Below, piece after piece: positions 29,511-44,315 of a DNA stretch of 64,000 nt. The translations under genes were made by a program, and so were the position numbers. The notes below the pieces were generated by a model that was not told the origin of the DNA, made no database searches, and saw only the letters and a list, made by a program, of their open reading frames with translations. Source of the DNA: Thauera aromatica_A (GTDB lineage: Bacteria > Pseudomonadota > Gammaproteobacteria > Burkholderiales > Rhodocyclaceae). Numbering within the stretch: the first letter of the stretch is position 1; the number at the start of each line of letters is the position of its first letter. Location of the stretch: NCBI RefSeq assembly GCF_023093595.1, contig NZ_JALLIK010000110.1:62001-126000 (forward strand). The letters run 5' to 3'.

Positions 29511-30914
29511 ATGGAACATGCCACGCCGCCGCTCATCCAGAACCGCACCTTCGACGAGATCCAGGTCGGCGACTTCGCTCAGCTCGTGCGCACCCTGCGC
29601 CCCGAGGACATCCACCTGTTCGCGGCGATGTCGGGCGACGTCAACCCCACCCACGTCGATCTCGAATACGCCCGCTCCGGGCAGTTCCGCGAGGTGGTCG
29701 GCCACAGCATGTGGGGCAGCACGCTGATCTCCACCATTCTCGGCACCGAGTTTCCCGGCCCCGGCACGGTGTACGTGTCGCAGGGCCTGCACTTCTGGCG
29801 CCCGATCACGATCGGCGACACGCTGACGATCACCGTCACCTGCCGCGAAAAATTCGAGCACAACCACCACATCATGCTCGACTGCCTGGCGCTGAACCAG
29901 GACGGGCTGAAAGTCATCGACGGCGTCGCCGAAGTGCTGGCGCCGACCGAGAAGGTCAGCCGCCCGCGCGTCGTGCTCCCCGAAGTCACGATCTCCGACC
30001 GCGAGCTGCGCTACCGCCACCTGCTGTCGATCTCGTCCGGGCTGGCGCCGATCCCGATCGCGGTCGCCCACCCGTGCGACCGCGAGTCCCTGCTCGGCCC
30101 GGTGCAGGCCGCCCGCGCCGGGCTGGTCGAGCCGATCCTGGTCGGCCCCGAAGCGCGCATCCGCGGTGTCGCCGAAGAACACGACATCGACCTGACCGGA
30201 CTGCGCATCGTCGACACCGAGCACAGTCACGCCTCGGCCGAAGCCGCGGTCGCGCTGTGCCGCGACGGCGGCGCCGAAGCGCTGATGAAAGGCTCGCTGC
30301 ACACCGACGAGATGATGAGCGAGGTCATCCGCCACCTGCGCACCGGGCGTCGCATCAGCCACGTCTTTCTCGCCGACGTGCCGAGCTACCCCCATCCGCT
30401 GATGATCACCGACGCCGCAATCATCATCGAGCCGACCCTGATGGACAAGGTCGACATCATCCAGAATGCGATCGACCTCGCCCACGTCCTCGGCCTGCCC
30501 GACCCCAAGGTCGCGATCCTGTCGGCGGTGGAAACGGTGACGCCCAAGATCCGCTCCACCATCGACGCCGCCGCGCTGTGCAAGATGGCCGACCGCGGCC
30601 AGATCCGGGGCGGGCTGCTCGACGGCCCACTCGCCTTCGACAACGCCGTGTCGCTCGTCGCGGCCAAGACCAAGGGCATCCGCTCGGCGGTCGCCGGCAA
30701 CGCCGATATCCTGGTGGTGCCCGATCTCGAATCCGGCAACATGGTCGCCAAGCAGCTCGAATACCTCGCCAACGCGCTGATGGCCGGGGTGGTGCTGGGC
30801 GCGCGCGTGCCGATCGTGCTCACCAGCCGCGCCGACACCGCCGAGACGCGCACTGCCTCCTGCGCCGTGGTGCAGCTGATGGCGCACCGGAAACGCGAGG
30901 CACAGAAGGCATGA
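29511..30914 (+). CDS. Bifunctional MaoC-like enoyl-CoA hydratase / phosphate acetyltransferase
   Basis: The 467-residue protein fuses two domains. Residues 1-140 are a MaoC hotdog domain (FAAMSGDVNPTHVDLEYA with the Asp/His dyad, FPGPGTVYVSQGLHFWRPI). Residues 160-460 are a Pta/Ptb domain (EALMKGSLHTDEMMSEV, GGLLDGPLAFDNAVS, LVVPDLESGNMVAKQL). Pta interconverts acetyl-CoA and acetyl phosphate. The stop overlaps the ackA start as ATGA (30911-30914), so the Pta-AckA pathway to acetate and ATP is translationally coupled. ATG 29511 is preferred over the in-frame ATG 29496 because AGAG lies eight bases before it. Confidence 0.93.
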   Translation: MEHATPPLIQNRTFDEIQVGDFAQLVRTLRPEDIHLFAAMSGDVNPTHVDLEYARSGQFREVVGHSMWGSTLISTILGTEFPGPGTVYVSQGLHFWRPITIGDTLTITVTCREKFEHNHHIMLDCLALNQDGLKVIDGVAEVLAPTEKVSRPRVVLPEVTISDRELRYRHLLSISSGLAPIPIAVAHPCDRESLLGPVQAARAGLVEPILVGPEARIRGVAEEHDIDLTGLRIVDTEHSHASAEAAVALCRDGGAEALMKGSLHTDEMMSEVIRHLRTGRRISHVFLADVPSYPHPLMITDAAIIIEPTLMDKVDIIQNAIDLAHVLGLPDPKVAILSAVETVTPKIRSTIDAAALCKMADRGQIRGGLLDGPLAFDNAVSLVAAKTKGIRSAVAGNADILVVPDLESGNMVAKQLEYLANALMAGVVLGARVPIVLTSRADTAETRTASCAVVQLMAHRKREAQKA

Positions 30915-32116
30915 GAGCCGTCCTCGTCCTCAATGCCGGCTCGTCGAGCCTGAAGTTCGCGCTCTATCCGATCGACGGCACGGCCGGCACGCGGGTCGCC
31001 GCGGCGCCGGCGGTCTGCGGCCAGGTCGAAGGCATCGGCGCCACGCCGGAAGTCACGCTCGTGACCGCGGCCGGCGAGCGCGCCCGCGAAACGGTCGCCA
31101 CCACCGGCAGCCAGGGCGAACAACATCGCGCCGCGCTCGAACACGCCTTCGGTCTGCTCGTCCGCCACAACCCGGCGCTCGACATCGCCGCCGCCGGCCA
31201 CCGCATCGTGCACGGCGGCGACCACTTCAGCGCGCCCACCCGGCTCGACGAAGCGGTGCTGCGCACGCTCGACACCTTCGTCCCGCTCGCTCCCCTGCAC
31301 CAGCCGCACAACCTCCGCGCGGTGCGCGCGGTGGCGGCGCTGATGCCGGACGTGCCGCAGGTCGGCTGTTTCGACACCGCCTTCCACCGCACCCAGCCCG
31401 CACTCGCACAGGCTTTTGCCCTCCCGCGCCGGCTGTCGGCCGAAGGCATCAAGCGTTACGGTTTTCACGGCCTGTCCTACGATTACGTCGCCCGCCAGTT
31501 GCCGGAGGTGATCGGCGAGCGCGCCAAGGGTGCGGTGGTGATCGCCCACCTCGGCAACGGCGCCTCGATGTGCGCGCTGCGCGAGGGCAAAAGCGTCGCC
31601 TCGACGATGGGCTTCACCGCGCTCGAAGGCCTGATGATGGGCACCCGCAGCGGCAGCCTCGACCCCGGCGTGATGCTCTACCTGATGGAGCAGAAGGGGC
31701 TCGACACGAAAGCCCTCACCAGGCTGCTCTACAAGGAGTCCGGCCTCCTCGGCGTCTCCGGCATCAGCCAGGACATGCGCACCCTGCTCGCCTCGGAAGC
31801 GCCCGAGGCGAAGGAAGCGGTGGACCTGTTCTGCTACCGCATCGCGCGCGAACTCGGCTCGCTCGCCGCCGCCGCCGGCGGGCTCGATGCGCTGGTGTTC
31901 ACCGGCGGCATCGGCGAGCACGCCGCCCCGGTGCGCGAGAAAGTCGCCGCGTGGTCGGCCTGGCTCGGCATCGCGATCGACCCCGCCGCCAACGCCACCC
32001 CCGCCGGCCACGCCCGCCGCCTCGACACCGCAGTCAGCCGGGTCGCGGTCGCCGTGGTGCCGACCGACGAGGAGCGCATGATCGCGCGGTATACCGCCGA
32101 GACCCTCGGGCTGTAA
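30911..32116 (+). CDS. ackA: Acetate kinase
   Basis: The 401-residue enzyme starts MRAVLVLNAGSSSLKFALY, the first acetokinase signature, and has the second, AAGHRIVHGGDHFSAP, and KRYGFHGLSYDYVA. The nucleotide region is VVIAHLGNGASMCAL and the end region VFTGGIGEHAAPVREKV. It makes ATP and acetate from acetyl phosphate, or the reverse during acetate use. It overlaps the upstream MaoC-Pta gene by 4 bases. A 105-base gap separates it from ggt. Propionate or butyrate kinase activity cannot be excluded, but length and signatures fit AckA. Confidence 0.96.
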   Translation: MRAVLVLNAGSSSLKFALYPIDGTAGTRVAAAPAVCGQVEGIGATPEVTLVTAAGERARETVATTGSQGEQHRAALEHAFGLLVRHNPALDIAAAGHRIVHGGDHFSAPTRLDEAVLRTLDTFVPLAPLHQPHNLRAVRAVAALMPDVPQVGCFDTAFHRTQPALAQAFALPRRLSAEGIKRYGFHGLSYDYVARQLPEVIGERAKGAVVIAHLGNGASMCALREGKSVASTMGFTALEGLMMGTRSGSLDPGVMLYLMEQKGLDTKALTRLLYKESGLLGVSGISQDMRTLLASEAPEAKEAVDLFCYRIARELGSLAAAAGGLDALVFTGGIGEHAAPVREKVAAWSAWLGIAIDPAANATPAGHARRLDTAVSRVAVAVVPTDEERMIARYTAETLGL

Positions 32117-32221
32117 CGTCCTGCCGCGACGCCCCCGCGCCGATCAAGCCGGGTATTCCCGCCTTGGGCGCGGCCTCCGTCCGGTGCTACCGTCATCCTC
32201 CCCGGGATGACGGAGCCCCCC

Positions 32222-33961
32222 GTGAAAAGACAGACTCTCCTCGCCGTTGCGGTCATGATCGCCGCTTTCGGCGCCCTGGCGAAGCAGCCGCTCGCCACCG
32301 GCCGCGGCGGCGCCGTCGCCACCGTTTCCGACGAAGCCAGCCGGGCTGCGATCGAGATCCTCGACGGCGGCGGCAATGCGGTCGATGCCGCAGTCGCCGC
32401 GGCGGCCACGCTTGGCGTCACCGACCCCTTCAGCTGCGGCATCGGCGGGGGCGGCTTCATGCTGATTTATGCCGCCAGGGACAGGCGCGTGATCGCCATC
32501 GACCACCGCGAGGCGGCCCCGGCAAGCGCTCATCCGGACATGTTCCGGAACGCCGACGGCAGCGAGATGGCGTGGAAGGCCGCCGTGGCCAGCGGCCTCT
32601 CGGTCGGGGTGCCCGGCACCGTGCGCGGCTGGCACGAGGCGCTGGCGCGCTACGGCACGATGGGCCTGGCGCAGGTGCTGGCGCCGGCAATCCGGGTCGC
32701 CGAGGAAGGCTTCACCGTCGGCCCCGATTTCCACCGCATCAACACCGCCAACGAGGCCAAGTTCGCACGCTTTTCCAGCGCATCCGCGCTCTACCTGCGG
32801 GACGGCAAGGCGCTTCCGCCGGGCACGCACTTCCGCAACCCGGATCTGGCACGAACCTATCGCGACATCGCGCGCGGCGGGGTCAAGGCCTTTTACGAGG
32901 GGCCGATCGCAGCGAGCATGGTGGCGGCGGTGAATCACCCGCCGCTCAATCCCGGAACGAGCGTGATCTCCGGCGGCCTGACCATGGCCGACCTCAAGGA
33001 CTACGAAGCGCGCATCCGCCAACCGATCCGCTCGACCTACCGCGGCTACGAGATTTACGGCATGCCCGCCCCCTCGAGCGGGGGGATCGCGATCGCCCAG
33101 GCGCTCAACCTGCTCGAGAGCTTCGAGCTCGCCGGCCGGCCGCGCGCCGAGATCGAGCACCTCTACCTCGAAGCTTCGCGCCTGGCCTTCGCCGACCGCA
33201 ACGCCTACCTCGCCGACGAGGAATTCGTCGATGTGCCCAAGGACGGTCTGCTGTCGAAGGCCTACGCCCGCGAGCGCGCGCAGCGCATCGGCGCCACCGC
33301 CGCGGCGGGCAAGGTCGCGGCGGGCGATCCCTACGCCTTCGAGGACGACCGCTCGGTGCCGCTACGCCCGCAGCCGAGCCCGCTCGCGCAGGAGTCGATG
33401 CACACCACCCACCTCGCGGTGTCCGACCGCGAAGGCAACGTCGTCGCCTACACTTTCACCATCGAGGACTGGGGCGGCAGCGGCATCGTCGTCCCCGGGC
33501 GCGGCTTCCTGCTCAACAACGAGCTCACCGACTTCGACTTCCGTGGCCCGCATCCCAACGTAGCCGAGGCCTACAAGCGCCCGCGCTCGAGCATGAGCCC
33601 GACCATCGTGCTCAAGGACGGTGCGCCCGCATTCACGATCGGTTCGCCGGGCGGCTCGACGATCATCACCACGGTGCTGCAGACCCTCGTCAATCACATC
33701 GACCTCGGCATGAGCCTGGCCGATGCCGTGGCTGCGCCGCGCATGAGCCAGCGCAACGGTGACACCACCCTGGTCGAGACCCTGCTGAACTTCCCCGGCA
33801 GCGCGCAAGCCAGAGCGCTCGAAGCCAAAGGCCACACATGGCGCGAAACCGAGCAAATCGGTGCCGCCAACGGCATCCGCTTCAATGCCGACGGCACGGT
33901 CACCGCAGTCAGCGAGCCCCTGCGCCACGGCGGCGGCAGCGCGATCGTGCAGCGGCCGTAG
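32222..33961 (+). CDS. ggt: Gamma-glutamyltranspeptidase
   Basis: GTG 32222 is preferred because GGAG lies six bases before it and the protein then opens with a Sec signal (MKRQTLLAVAVMIAAFGALA); an in-frame ATG at 32207 lacks a ribosome binding site. The 579-residue precursor has the large-subunit text GGGNAVDAAVAAAATLGV and DPFSCGIGGGGFML. The self-cleavage site falls before T395 in ESMHTTHLAV, giving the catalytic threonine of the small subunit; SPGGSTIITTVLQ follows. The mature enzyme acts in the periplasm, hydrolysing or transferring gamma-glutamyl groups of glutathione. It is a single gene, converging with the sulfatase gene. Confidence 0.95.
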   Translation: MKRQTLLAVAVMIAAFGALAKQPLATGRGGAVATVSDEASRAAIEILDGGGNAVDAAVAAAATLGVTDPFSCGIGGGGFMLIYAARDRRVIAIDHREAAPASAHPDMFRNADGSEMAWKAAVASGLSVGVPGTVRGWHEALARYGTMGLAQVLAPAIRVAEEGFTVGPDFHRINTANEAKFARFSSASALYLRDGKALPPGTHFRNPDLARTYRDIARGGVKAFYEGPIAASMVAAVNHPPLNPGTSVISGGLTMADLKDYEARIRQPIRSTYRGYEIYGMPAPSSGGIAIAQALNLLESFELAGRPRAEIEHLYLEASRLAFADRNAYLADEEFVDVPKDGLLSKAYARERAQRIGATAAAGKVAAGDPYAFEDDRSVPLRPQPSPLAQESMHTTHLAVSDREGNVVAYTFTIEDWGGSGIVVPGRGFLLNNELTDFDFRGPHPNVAEAYKRPRSSMSPTIVLKDGAPAFTIGSPGGSTIITTVLQTLVNHIDLGMSLADAVAAPRMSQRNGDTTLVETLLNFPGSAQARALEAKGHTWRETEQIGAANGIRFNADGTVTAVSEPLRHGGGSAIVQRP

Positions 33962-33967
33962 GCTCGG

Positions 33968-33986
33968 GCACCCCTCGTGGGGGTGC
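33968..33986. terminator. Hairpin after ggt
   Basis: GCACCCC (33968-33974) and GGGGTGC (33980-33986) pair seven bases after the ggt stop, between the convergent ggt and sulfatase genes. There is no T-run, so its strength as a terminator is uncertain. Confidence 0.45.
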
Positions 33987-34022
33987 GCGGGCGGGCAGAA
34001 AAGCAGGCCGGCTGCGAAACCT

Positions 34023-35999
34023 TCAGGCTTCGGGCTGGGGATCTCCCCCCCCCGCTTCGAGGGCGGATTCGGGCGCGATCTCGGCGGCCTCCAGTTCCAC
34101 CGTCTGCAGCGCACGCAGGCGCGCGGGCGCCTGTAGCGCATGCTGGGCACCGCTGAACAGGTCGCGCTCGAGGACATCCACCGCCTCGACCCAGGCCGCG
34201 GACGATTCGCAGCCGGGCAGGCGCTCACCGCCGCGGCACACCGTCAGCCGCCGGCCCTCGACGGCGAAATGCATCCCCGGCAGCGGGCGCACGCGCACCA
34301 CGTCATTGCTGCGGGCGGTAAAACGGAGCATGGTGTCGCGCCCGTCACCGAGCAGCTCGAGGATCAGCGCAGGCAGCGCGTAGATCGGCAGATCACCGGT
34401 GCGCAGCGGCCCGCGCCGGCCGTCGATCACCACCAGCGGGGTCGCCACCAGGGTACGGAACATTTCATCGTCGAACTCGGCGCGGTCGGGCGCGAGCAGG
34501 CCGGACTCGACATACCCGCCATGGTTCCAGCCCAGCGACGGCAGGTGATCGCCGAACAGCACCACGATCGCATCGGGGTCGCGGCGGCGTAGTTCGCCGA
34601 GAAAGGCCATCAGCTCGCGCGATTTGTAATGGACCGTATTGGCATAGGCGCGGACCAGGGGATTGTCGTCCGTGGTCGTGATGCGTTCGGGACGGCGCTC
34701 GTTGAGCGGATAGTCGAGATGGCCGAAATAGGTCAGCACATAGTTGAACACCGGTTGCGCGCCGTCGAGCTGCGGCCCGATGCGCTCGAGCACCTGGCGG
34801 TAGAGCGAAGCGTCGCCGAGGAACTCGCCGTTCATGTCGTCGAGGACGAAGTCGCGGGCGGACCAGTACTGCTCGAAACCGACCCGGTGGTAGGCGTTGA
34901 TGCGGTTCCAGAACGGTGCCGCGTTCGGATGCGAGGCGACGCTGCGATAGCCCGCCTCGCCGAGATGGCGCGGCAGACAGGGCACGTCGCGGCGCAGCCG
35001 GCCCTCGAAGAACACCGCGTCGGTCTTCACCGGGAAGCCGCACAAGGCCTCGAATTCGGCGTTCGCGGTGTAGCCGCCGAACACCGGTGACAGCGCGCGG
35101 GCATGGCCGGCGGCCTTCCACAGGCGGCGGAAGGCCGGGTCGAAGGGGTCGGCCGACAGCTTCGCGGCGGTCAGCGCCGTCGGGTCCCAGAACGATTCGA
35201 GCACGATCATGTGGACGTTGCGCCCAGCGCGCGGCGCCGCCCCCGCGGCGGCCTTCAGGAAGGGATCGGGCTGCCCACTGCCGAGCAGCGCCAGCGCATC
35301 GTCGACGTCGCTGGCCGCCGGCGCTGTGCCACGGCGGGCGAGATTGCGCGCGGACTCCTGCACCAGGTGCAGGGGCAGGCCACGCATCTCGTAGTTGCCG
35401 CGCTGGTTCCACACCCAATCGCCGAAGCGGGCATCGAGCCAGGCGCTGACCGACGCCGGCTGCCCCACCAAGGCCGAAAGCGTGACGAGCACCAGGGCGA
35501 GCGCGGCCCACGCCTGCGGCCGGCGCCAGGCGAACATCCAGGCGAGGAAGGCCGGCGGCAGCACGAGCATGGCCACGCTGGCCCACAGCTGCCAGCCTTC
35601 CAGCAGCAGGAACAGGTTTCTTGCCGCGACGAAGTCGTCCGGCATCACCGGCCCGCCGAGCACGGCGAGTTTGATCGCGTTGCCGAGAGTGATCGCGGAA
35701 AACAGCACACCCATCGCCACCGCAAAGCGCGCCAGGCTGCGCGCCATCGCGAACATCACGGCGCCGATCAGCAGATGCGCGGCGAGATCCCGCGCCCAGG
35801 CTCCGGAGCCTGGTCCGACGCCGAAGAAAACGTGGATCCCCCACTGCGCGACGACATACCAGGCCGCGACCAGCGCCAGTGCCCAGCCCCATTCACGCAC
35901 CACCGGCCGGTGCCGGGGGGCGGGAACGACAGCCGGGGCGGAGCGGGATTCGAAGTCGGGCATCGCGGAGGCGGAGACGGAGGCGGGAGGCCGCATCAT
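34023..35999 (-). CDS. LtaS-like membrane sulfatase / phosphoglycerol transferase family
   Basis: The 658-residue protein has five or so N-terminal membrane helices (from about residue 35 to 170) and an extracytoplasmic alkaline-phosphatase-type domain. Visible active-site pieces are VLESFWDP (metal glutamate), FGGYTANAEFEALCG with the probable nucleophilic threonine, and VLFGDHLPSLGWN with the Asp-His metal pair. In Gram-positives this family makes lipoteichoic acid; in proteobacteria members add phosphoglycerol or phosphoethanolamine to periplasmic glucans or lipids. ATG 35999 is chosen with a GAGG ten bases upstream; an in-frame ATG at 35963 is possible. It stands alone between convergent ggt and aroQ on the same strand. 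Confidence 0.85.
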   Translation of the reverse strand: MMRPPASVSASAMPDFESRSAPAVVPAPRHRPVVREWGWALALVAAWYVVAQWGIHVFFGVGPGSGAWARDLAAHLLIGAVMFAMARSLARFAVAMGVLFSAITLGNAIKLAVLGGPVMPDDFVAARNLFLLLEGWQLWASVAMLVLPPAFLAWMFAWRRPQAWAALALVLVTLSALVGQPASVSAWLDARFGDWVWNQRGNYEMRGLPLHLVQESARNLARRGTAPAASDVDDALALLGSGQPDPFLKAAAGAAPRAGRNVHMIVLESFWDPTALTAAKLSADPFDPAFRRLWKAAGHARALSPVFGGYTANAEFEALCGFPVKTDAVFFEGRLRRDVPCLPRHLGEAGYRSVASHPNAAPFWNRINAYHRVGFEQYWSARDFVLDDMNGEFLGDASLYRQVLERIGPQLDGAQPVFNYVLTYFGHLDYPLNERRPERITTTDDNPLVRAYANTVHYKSRELMAFLGELRRRDPDAIVVLFGDHLPSLGWNHGGYVESGLLAPDRAEFDDEMFRTLVATPLVVIDGRRGPLRTGDLPIYALPALILELLGDGRDTMLRFTARSNDVVRVRPLPGMHFAVEGRRLTVCRGGERLPGCESSAAWVEAVDVLERDLFSGAQHALQAPARLRALQTVELEAAEIAPESALEAGGGDPQPEA

Positions 36000-36107
36000 A
36001 ATTCCGTAACCTCGCCGGGGGGCGGATTCCGCGCCGTTCCGGTGGCGGAAATTGCGACAAGGTTTTGCCATCCCTCGCGCCGGGGCGGCTCCGCCCGCTC
36101 GCCCCGT

Positions 36108-36545
36108 TCAGTGCAACCTGCTGGCGATGTACTGCAGGGCGAGGCCGTAGCCCGGCGTGCCGAAGCCGGCCATCACCGCCTCGGCGATGTCCGACAGGTA
36201 GGAGTGGTGGCGGAAGGGCTCGCGCTTGTGCACGTTGGAGATGTGCAGTTCGACGAAGGGGATCGCCACCCCAGCGAAGGCGTCACGGATCGCCACGCTG
36301 GTGTGGGTGTAGGCGCCCGGATTGATCAGCACGAACGCAACCCCTTCGCCGCGGGCCTGGTGGATGCGCTCGACGATGGCCCCTTCGTGGTTGCTCTGGA
36401 AGCAGGACACGTCGAGGCCGAGCGCCTTGCCCTGCGCAACCAGGCCGTTCTCGACGTCGGCCAGCGTTGTCGCGCCGTAGATGTGGGGCTCGCGCGTGCC
36501 GAGCAGATTGAGGTTGGGGCCGTTGATGACGAGAACCTTGCTCAT
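36108..36545 (-). CDS. aroQ: 3-dehydroquinate dehydratase, type II
   Basis: The 145-residue enzyme has the type II signature VLVINGPNLNLLGTREPHIYG at its start and the catalytic SNHEGAIVERIHQA and LINPGAYTHTSVAIRDA; ELHISNVHKREPFRHHSYLS follows. It converts 3-dehydroquinate to 3-dehydroshikimate in the cytoplasm, third step of the shikimate pathway. AGGAG gives the ribosome binding site. Unlike in many betaproteobacteria no accB-accC follow it. The next gene upstream on the same strand is an AEC transporter, 77 bases away. AroB and AroK of the same pathway are encoded at 45-47 kb. Confidence 0.96.
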   Translation of the reverse strand: MSKVLVINGPNLNLLGTREPHIYGATTLADVENGLVAQGKALGLDVSCFQSNHEGAIVERIHQARGEGVAFVLINPGAYTHTSVAIRDAFAGVAIPFVELHISNVHKREPFRHHSYLSDIAEAVMAGFGTPGYGLALQYIASRLH

Positions 36546-36622
36546 GAAGATCACTCCTGGTGAATGAAGGATGGAACGGCCCGCGGGCGCACGCGCGGAA
36601 CATGCCCCCTTGGCCGGGTTGC

Positions 36623-37585
36623 CTAACCCAGGCCGGCCCCGACCAGCAGGCCCGCCCTGCCGAGCGCCCAGATCCACAGCGTGATGCTGGCGAAAGAAAC
36701 CACCGTGGTCACCACCAGCGCCGCCGAACACAGGTTTTCCTGGCCGTACTGCTGGCCGAAGATCGGATAGATGCTCATCATCGGCACGCAGGCGATCAGC
36801 ACCGCCACCGCCTGGTAGGCGGGTTCGATCCCGGGCACGAACAGCAGCGCCAGCACCACCGCTGCAGGATGGAGCACGAGCTTGGCGAAGACGATCAGGC
36901 CGACGTCGCCGAGCATGCCGCCAACCGGCGCCCGGGCGAGATTGCCGCCGACGACGAACAGCGCCACCCCGGCCGAGGTCACCGACAGCAGGTCGATCGC
37001 CTTGACCGCCGGCGCGGGAATCGTCAGTTCGAGCAGCGAAGCGAGAAACCCCGCGCTGATCGCGATCACCAGCGGATTCTTCAGCAGTCGCTCGAAGATC
37101 CGCAGCAGCGCGGGGAGCAGGCCTGCGCCCGGCTTGCCCAGACTTTCCGCCGCGGCCAGCAGCAGCGGCAGCATCATCAGGTTCTCCACCATCACCACCA
37201 GGGCGACGATCACCGACGCCACCGGCCCGACCACCTGCAGTGCGATCGGCAGGCCGAGGAAGAGGCTGTTCGACATCGAGCCGCCCATGCCGATGAGGAC
37301 CGCCGTCAGCGGCGCACGCCTTGCCGCGTAGCGGGCGAACAGCGCCACTGCGGCACAGGCCAGCAGCGAGCCGAGCAGATAGGCGAGGAGGAAACGCAGG
37401 TTCATGATCTCGCCGATGCTGCGCTGCGACAAGGTCTTGAACAGCATTGCCGGCAGGGCGAACTGGATCACGAAGCGCCCCATCGCGCGAATGTCGGCGC
37501 TGGAGAACAGGCCGGCGCGTACCGCGCCGAAGCCGGCCCCGATCAGGATGAAAACGGGCGTGGTGATGGCGAGAATATCCAGCAT
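36623..37585 (-). CDS. AEC-family transporter (auxin efflux carrier type)
   Basis: The 320-residue protein has about ten membrane helices arranged in two halves. It begins MLDILAITTPVFILIGAGFGAVRAGLFS, typical of AEC permeases, with an N-terminal FVIQFALPAMLFKTLSQRSI and a C-terminal AVLIACVPMMSIYPIFGQQYGQ. Bacterial members (MdcF, YfdV type) move carboxylates such as malonate or malate; the substrate here is unknown. ATG 37585 is chosen over upstream in-frame codons because the preceding residues are polar and unlike the family. It lies downstream of gltD and the duplicated gltD tail. Confidence 0.88.
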   Translation of the reverse strand: MLDILAITTPVFILIGAGFGAVRAGLFSSADIRAMGRFVIQFALPAMLFKTLSQRSIGEIMNLRFLLAYLLGSLLACAAVALFARYAARRAPLTAVLIGMGGSMSNSLFLGLPIALQVVGPVASVIVALVVMVENLMMLPLLLAAAESLGKPGAGLLPALLRIFERLLKNPLVIAISAGFLASLLELTIPAPAVKAIDLLSVTSAGVALFVVGGNLARAPVGGMLGDVGLIVFAKLVLHPAAVVLALLFVPGIEPAYQAVAVLIACVPMMSIYPIFGQQYGQENLCSAALVVTTVVSFASITLWIWALGRAGLLVGAGLG

Positions 37586-37668
37586 CCGCGTGCGAACCCC
37601 ATGCAATGAAAAGGCGGTCCGCAGACCGCCTCGAAGAATGCCTATGGTAACCCGCTTCAGCGCGCCGC

Positions 37669-37735
37669 TCACCGGGGAAGGAGACTTTCCCCATCAGGAA
37701 CGCATCGACCGCACGCGCGCATTGGCGGCCTTCGC
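37669..37735 (-). pseudogene. Duplicated 3' end of gltD (about 22 codons with stop)
   Basis: This 67-base segment repeats the last part of gltD (37793-37860) with about five substitutions and a one-base deletion. It can be read on the minus strand as EGRQCARAVDAFLMGKV..., beside EGRQCARAVDEFLMGES in GltD. The copy has no start of its own and lies 57 bases past the true gltD stop, after a hairpin. It is a remnant of a local duplication or of a recombination that replaced the gltD end. Confidence 0.85.
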
Positions 37736-37736
37736 C

Positions 37737-37758
37737 TTGCGGGCCAGCCGGCCCGCAA
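37737..37758. terminator. Hairpin between gltD and its duplicated tail
   Basis: TTGCGGGCC (37737-37745) and GGCCCGCAA (37750-37758) form a perfect 9-bp stem with an AGCC loop, 35 bases after the gltD stop. No T-run follows on the minus strand. Confidence 0.5.
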
Positions 37759-37792
37759 TCGTCCCCTCGCCCCGCGTAGGGCGATGAGCCGT

Positions 37793-43954
<6,162 letters not shown>

Positions 43955-44044
43955 CTTCTATTCCTCAAACGACACGCAAGATCACGCGCATGGGGGCCGA
44001 CAAAGGCCTTTCAAACCGGAAGGCCTGATAAACCGAACGCGCAC

Positions 44045-44075
44045 AAAAAAGCCGGGCGCGCGCGCACCGGCTTTG
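44045..44075 (-). terminator. Intrinsic terminator or attenuator upstream of gltB
   Basis: On the minus strand the stem AAAGCCGG / CCGGCTTT encloses an 11-base GC loop and ends in six T. It may end the dgt transcript, or act on a transcript starting at the promoter 44189-44217. Confidence 0.7.
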
Positions 44076-44078
44076 TGA

Positions 44079-44099
44079 TTTGCACCAGACTGGTGCAAA
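44079..44099. promoter_or_regulatory. NtrC-like binding site 1
   Basis: A perfect palindrome with arms TTTGCACCA and TGGTGCAAA and GAC between them. It fits the NtrC enhancer consensus TGCACCA-N3-TGGTGCA without a mismatch. The centre is 135 bases upstream of the gltB ATG, a normal enhancer distance for a nitrogen-assimilation gene. Confidence 0.65.
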
Positions 44100-44143
44100 A
44101 ACAACTGTTTGATGACCAGGACTGCAGGAGCGGGGGCTCCGCA

Positions 44144-44160
44144 TGCACCATTTTGGACAC
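44144..44160. promoter_or_regulatory. NtrC-like binding site 2 (degenerate)
   Basis: TGCACCA (44144-44150), TTT, then TGGACAC. The first half is perfect and the second keeps TGG. Its centre is 63 bases from that of site 1, six helical turns, so two dimers would lie on the same DNA face. Confidence 0.45.
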
Positions 44161-44188
44161 CGCCACCAGCCTCGCTGTTGACAAAAAA

Positions 44189-44217
44189 ACTATACGCCCG
44201 AGCACTCCAGGGTTCAA
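44189..44217 (-). promoter_or_regulatory. Predicted sigma-70 promoter upstream of gltB
   Basis: On the minus strand TTGAAC (44217-44212), 17 bases and TATAGT (44194-44189). Transcription would start near 44182 and pass through both NtrC-like sites and the hairpin before reaching gltB. Confidence 0.45.
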
Positions 44218-44315
44218 GGAGTTTTTGCACTGCGGCACGCCAGTGTCCCGCAGCTTGCGCCAGGCGTGCGCCCTCCTTCCGCCCTGCACCGCCGGTCGCA
44301 TCCGGCAATGCCGCG

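Larger units (their letters stand above)
43955..44315. other. 361-base dgt-gltB intergenic region
   Basis: Read on the minus strand from dgt to gltB, the region holds in order a sigma-70 promoter (44217-44189), a degenerate NtrC-like site (44160-44144), a perfect NtrC-like palindrome (44099-44079), a GC-rich hairpin with T6 (44075-44045), and about 90 bases up to the gltB ATG. The unit from the promoter to the hairpin could make an RNA of about 140 bases. The final 90 bases show no clear promoter; a TTGC near 43985 has no matching GG for sigma-54. Confidence 0.6.

Noticed and set aside
43975..44000. A possible sigma-54 promoter for gltB
   Set aside because: TTGC is present at the -12 position, but the required GG at -24 is not found at the right distance.
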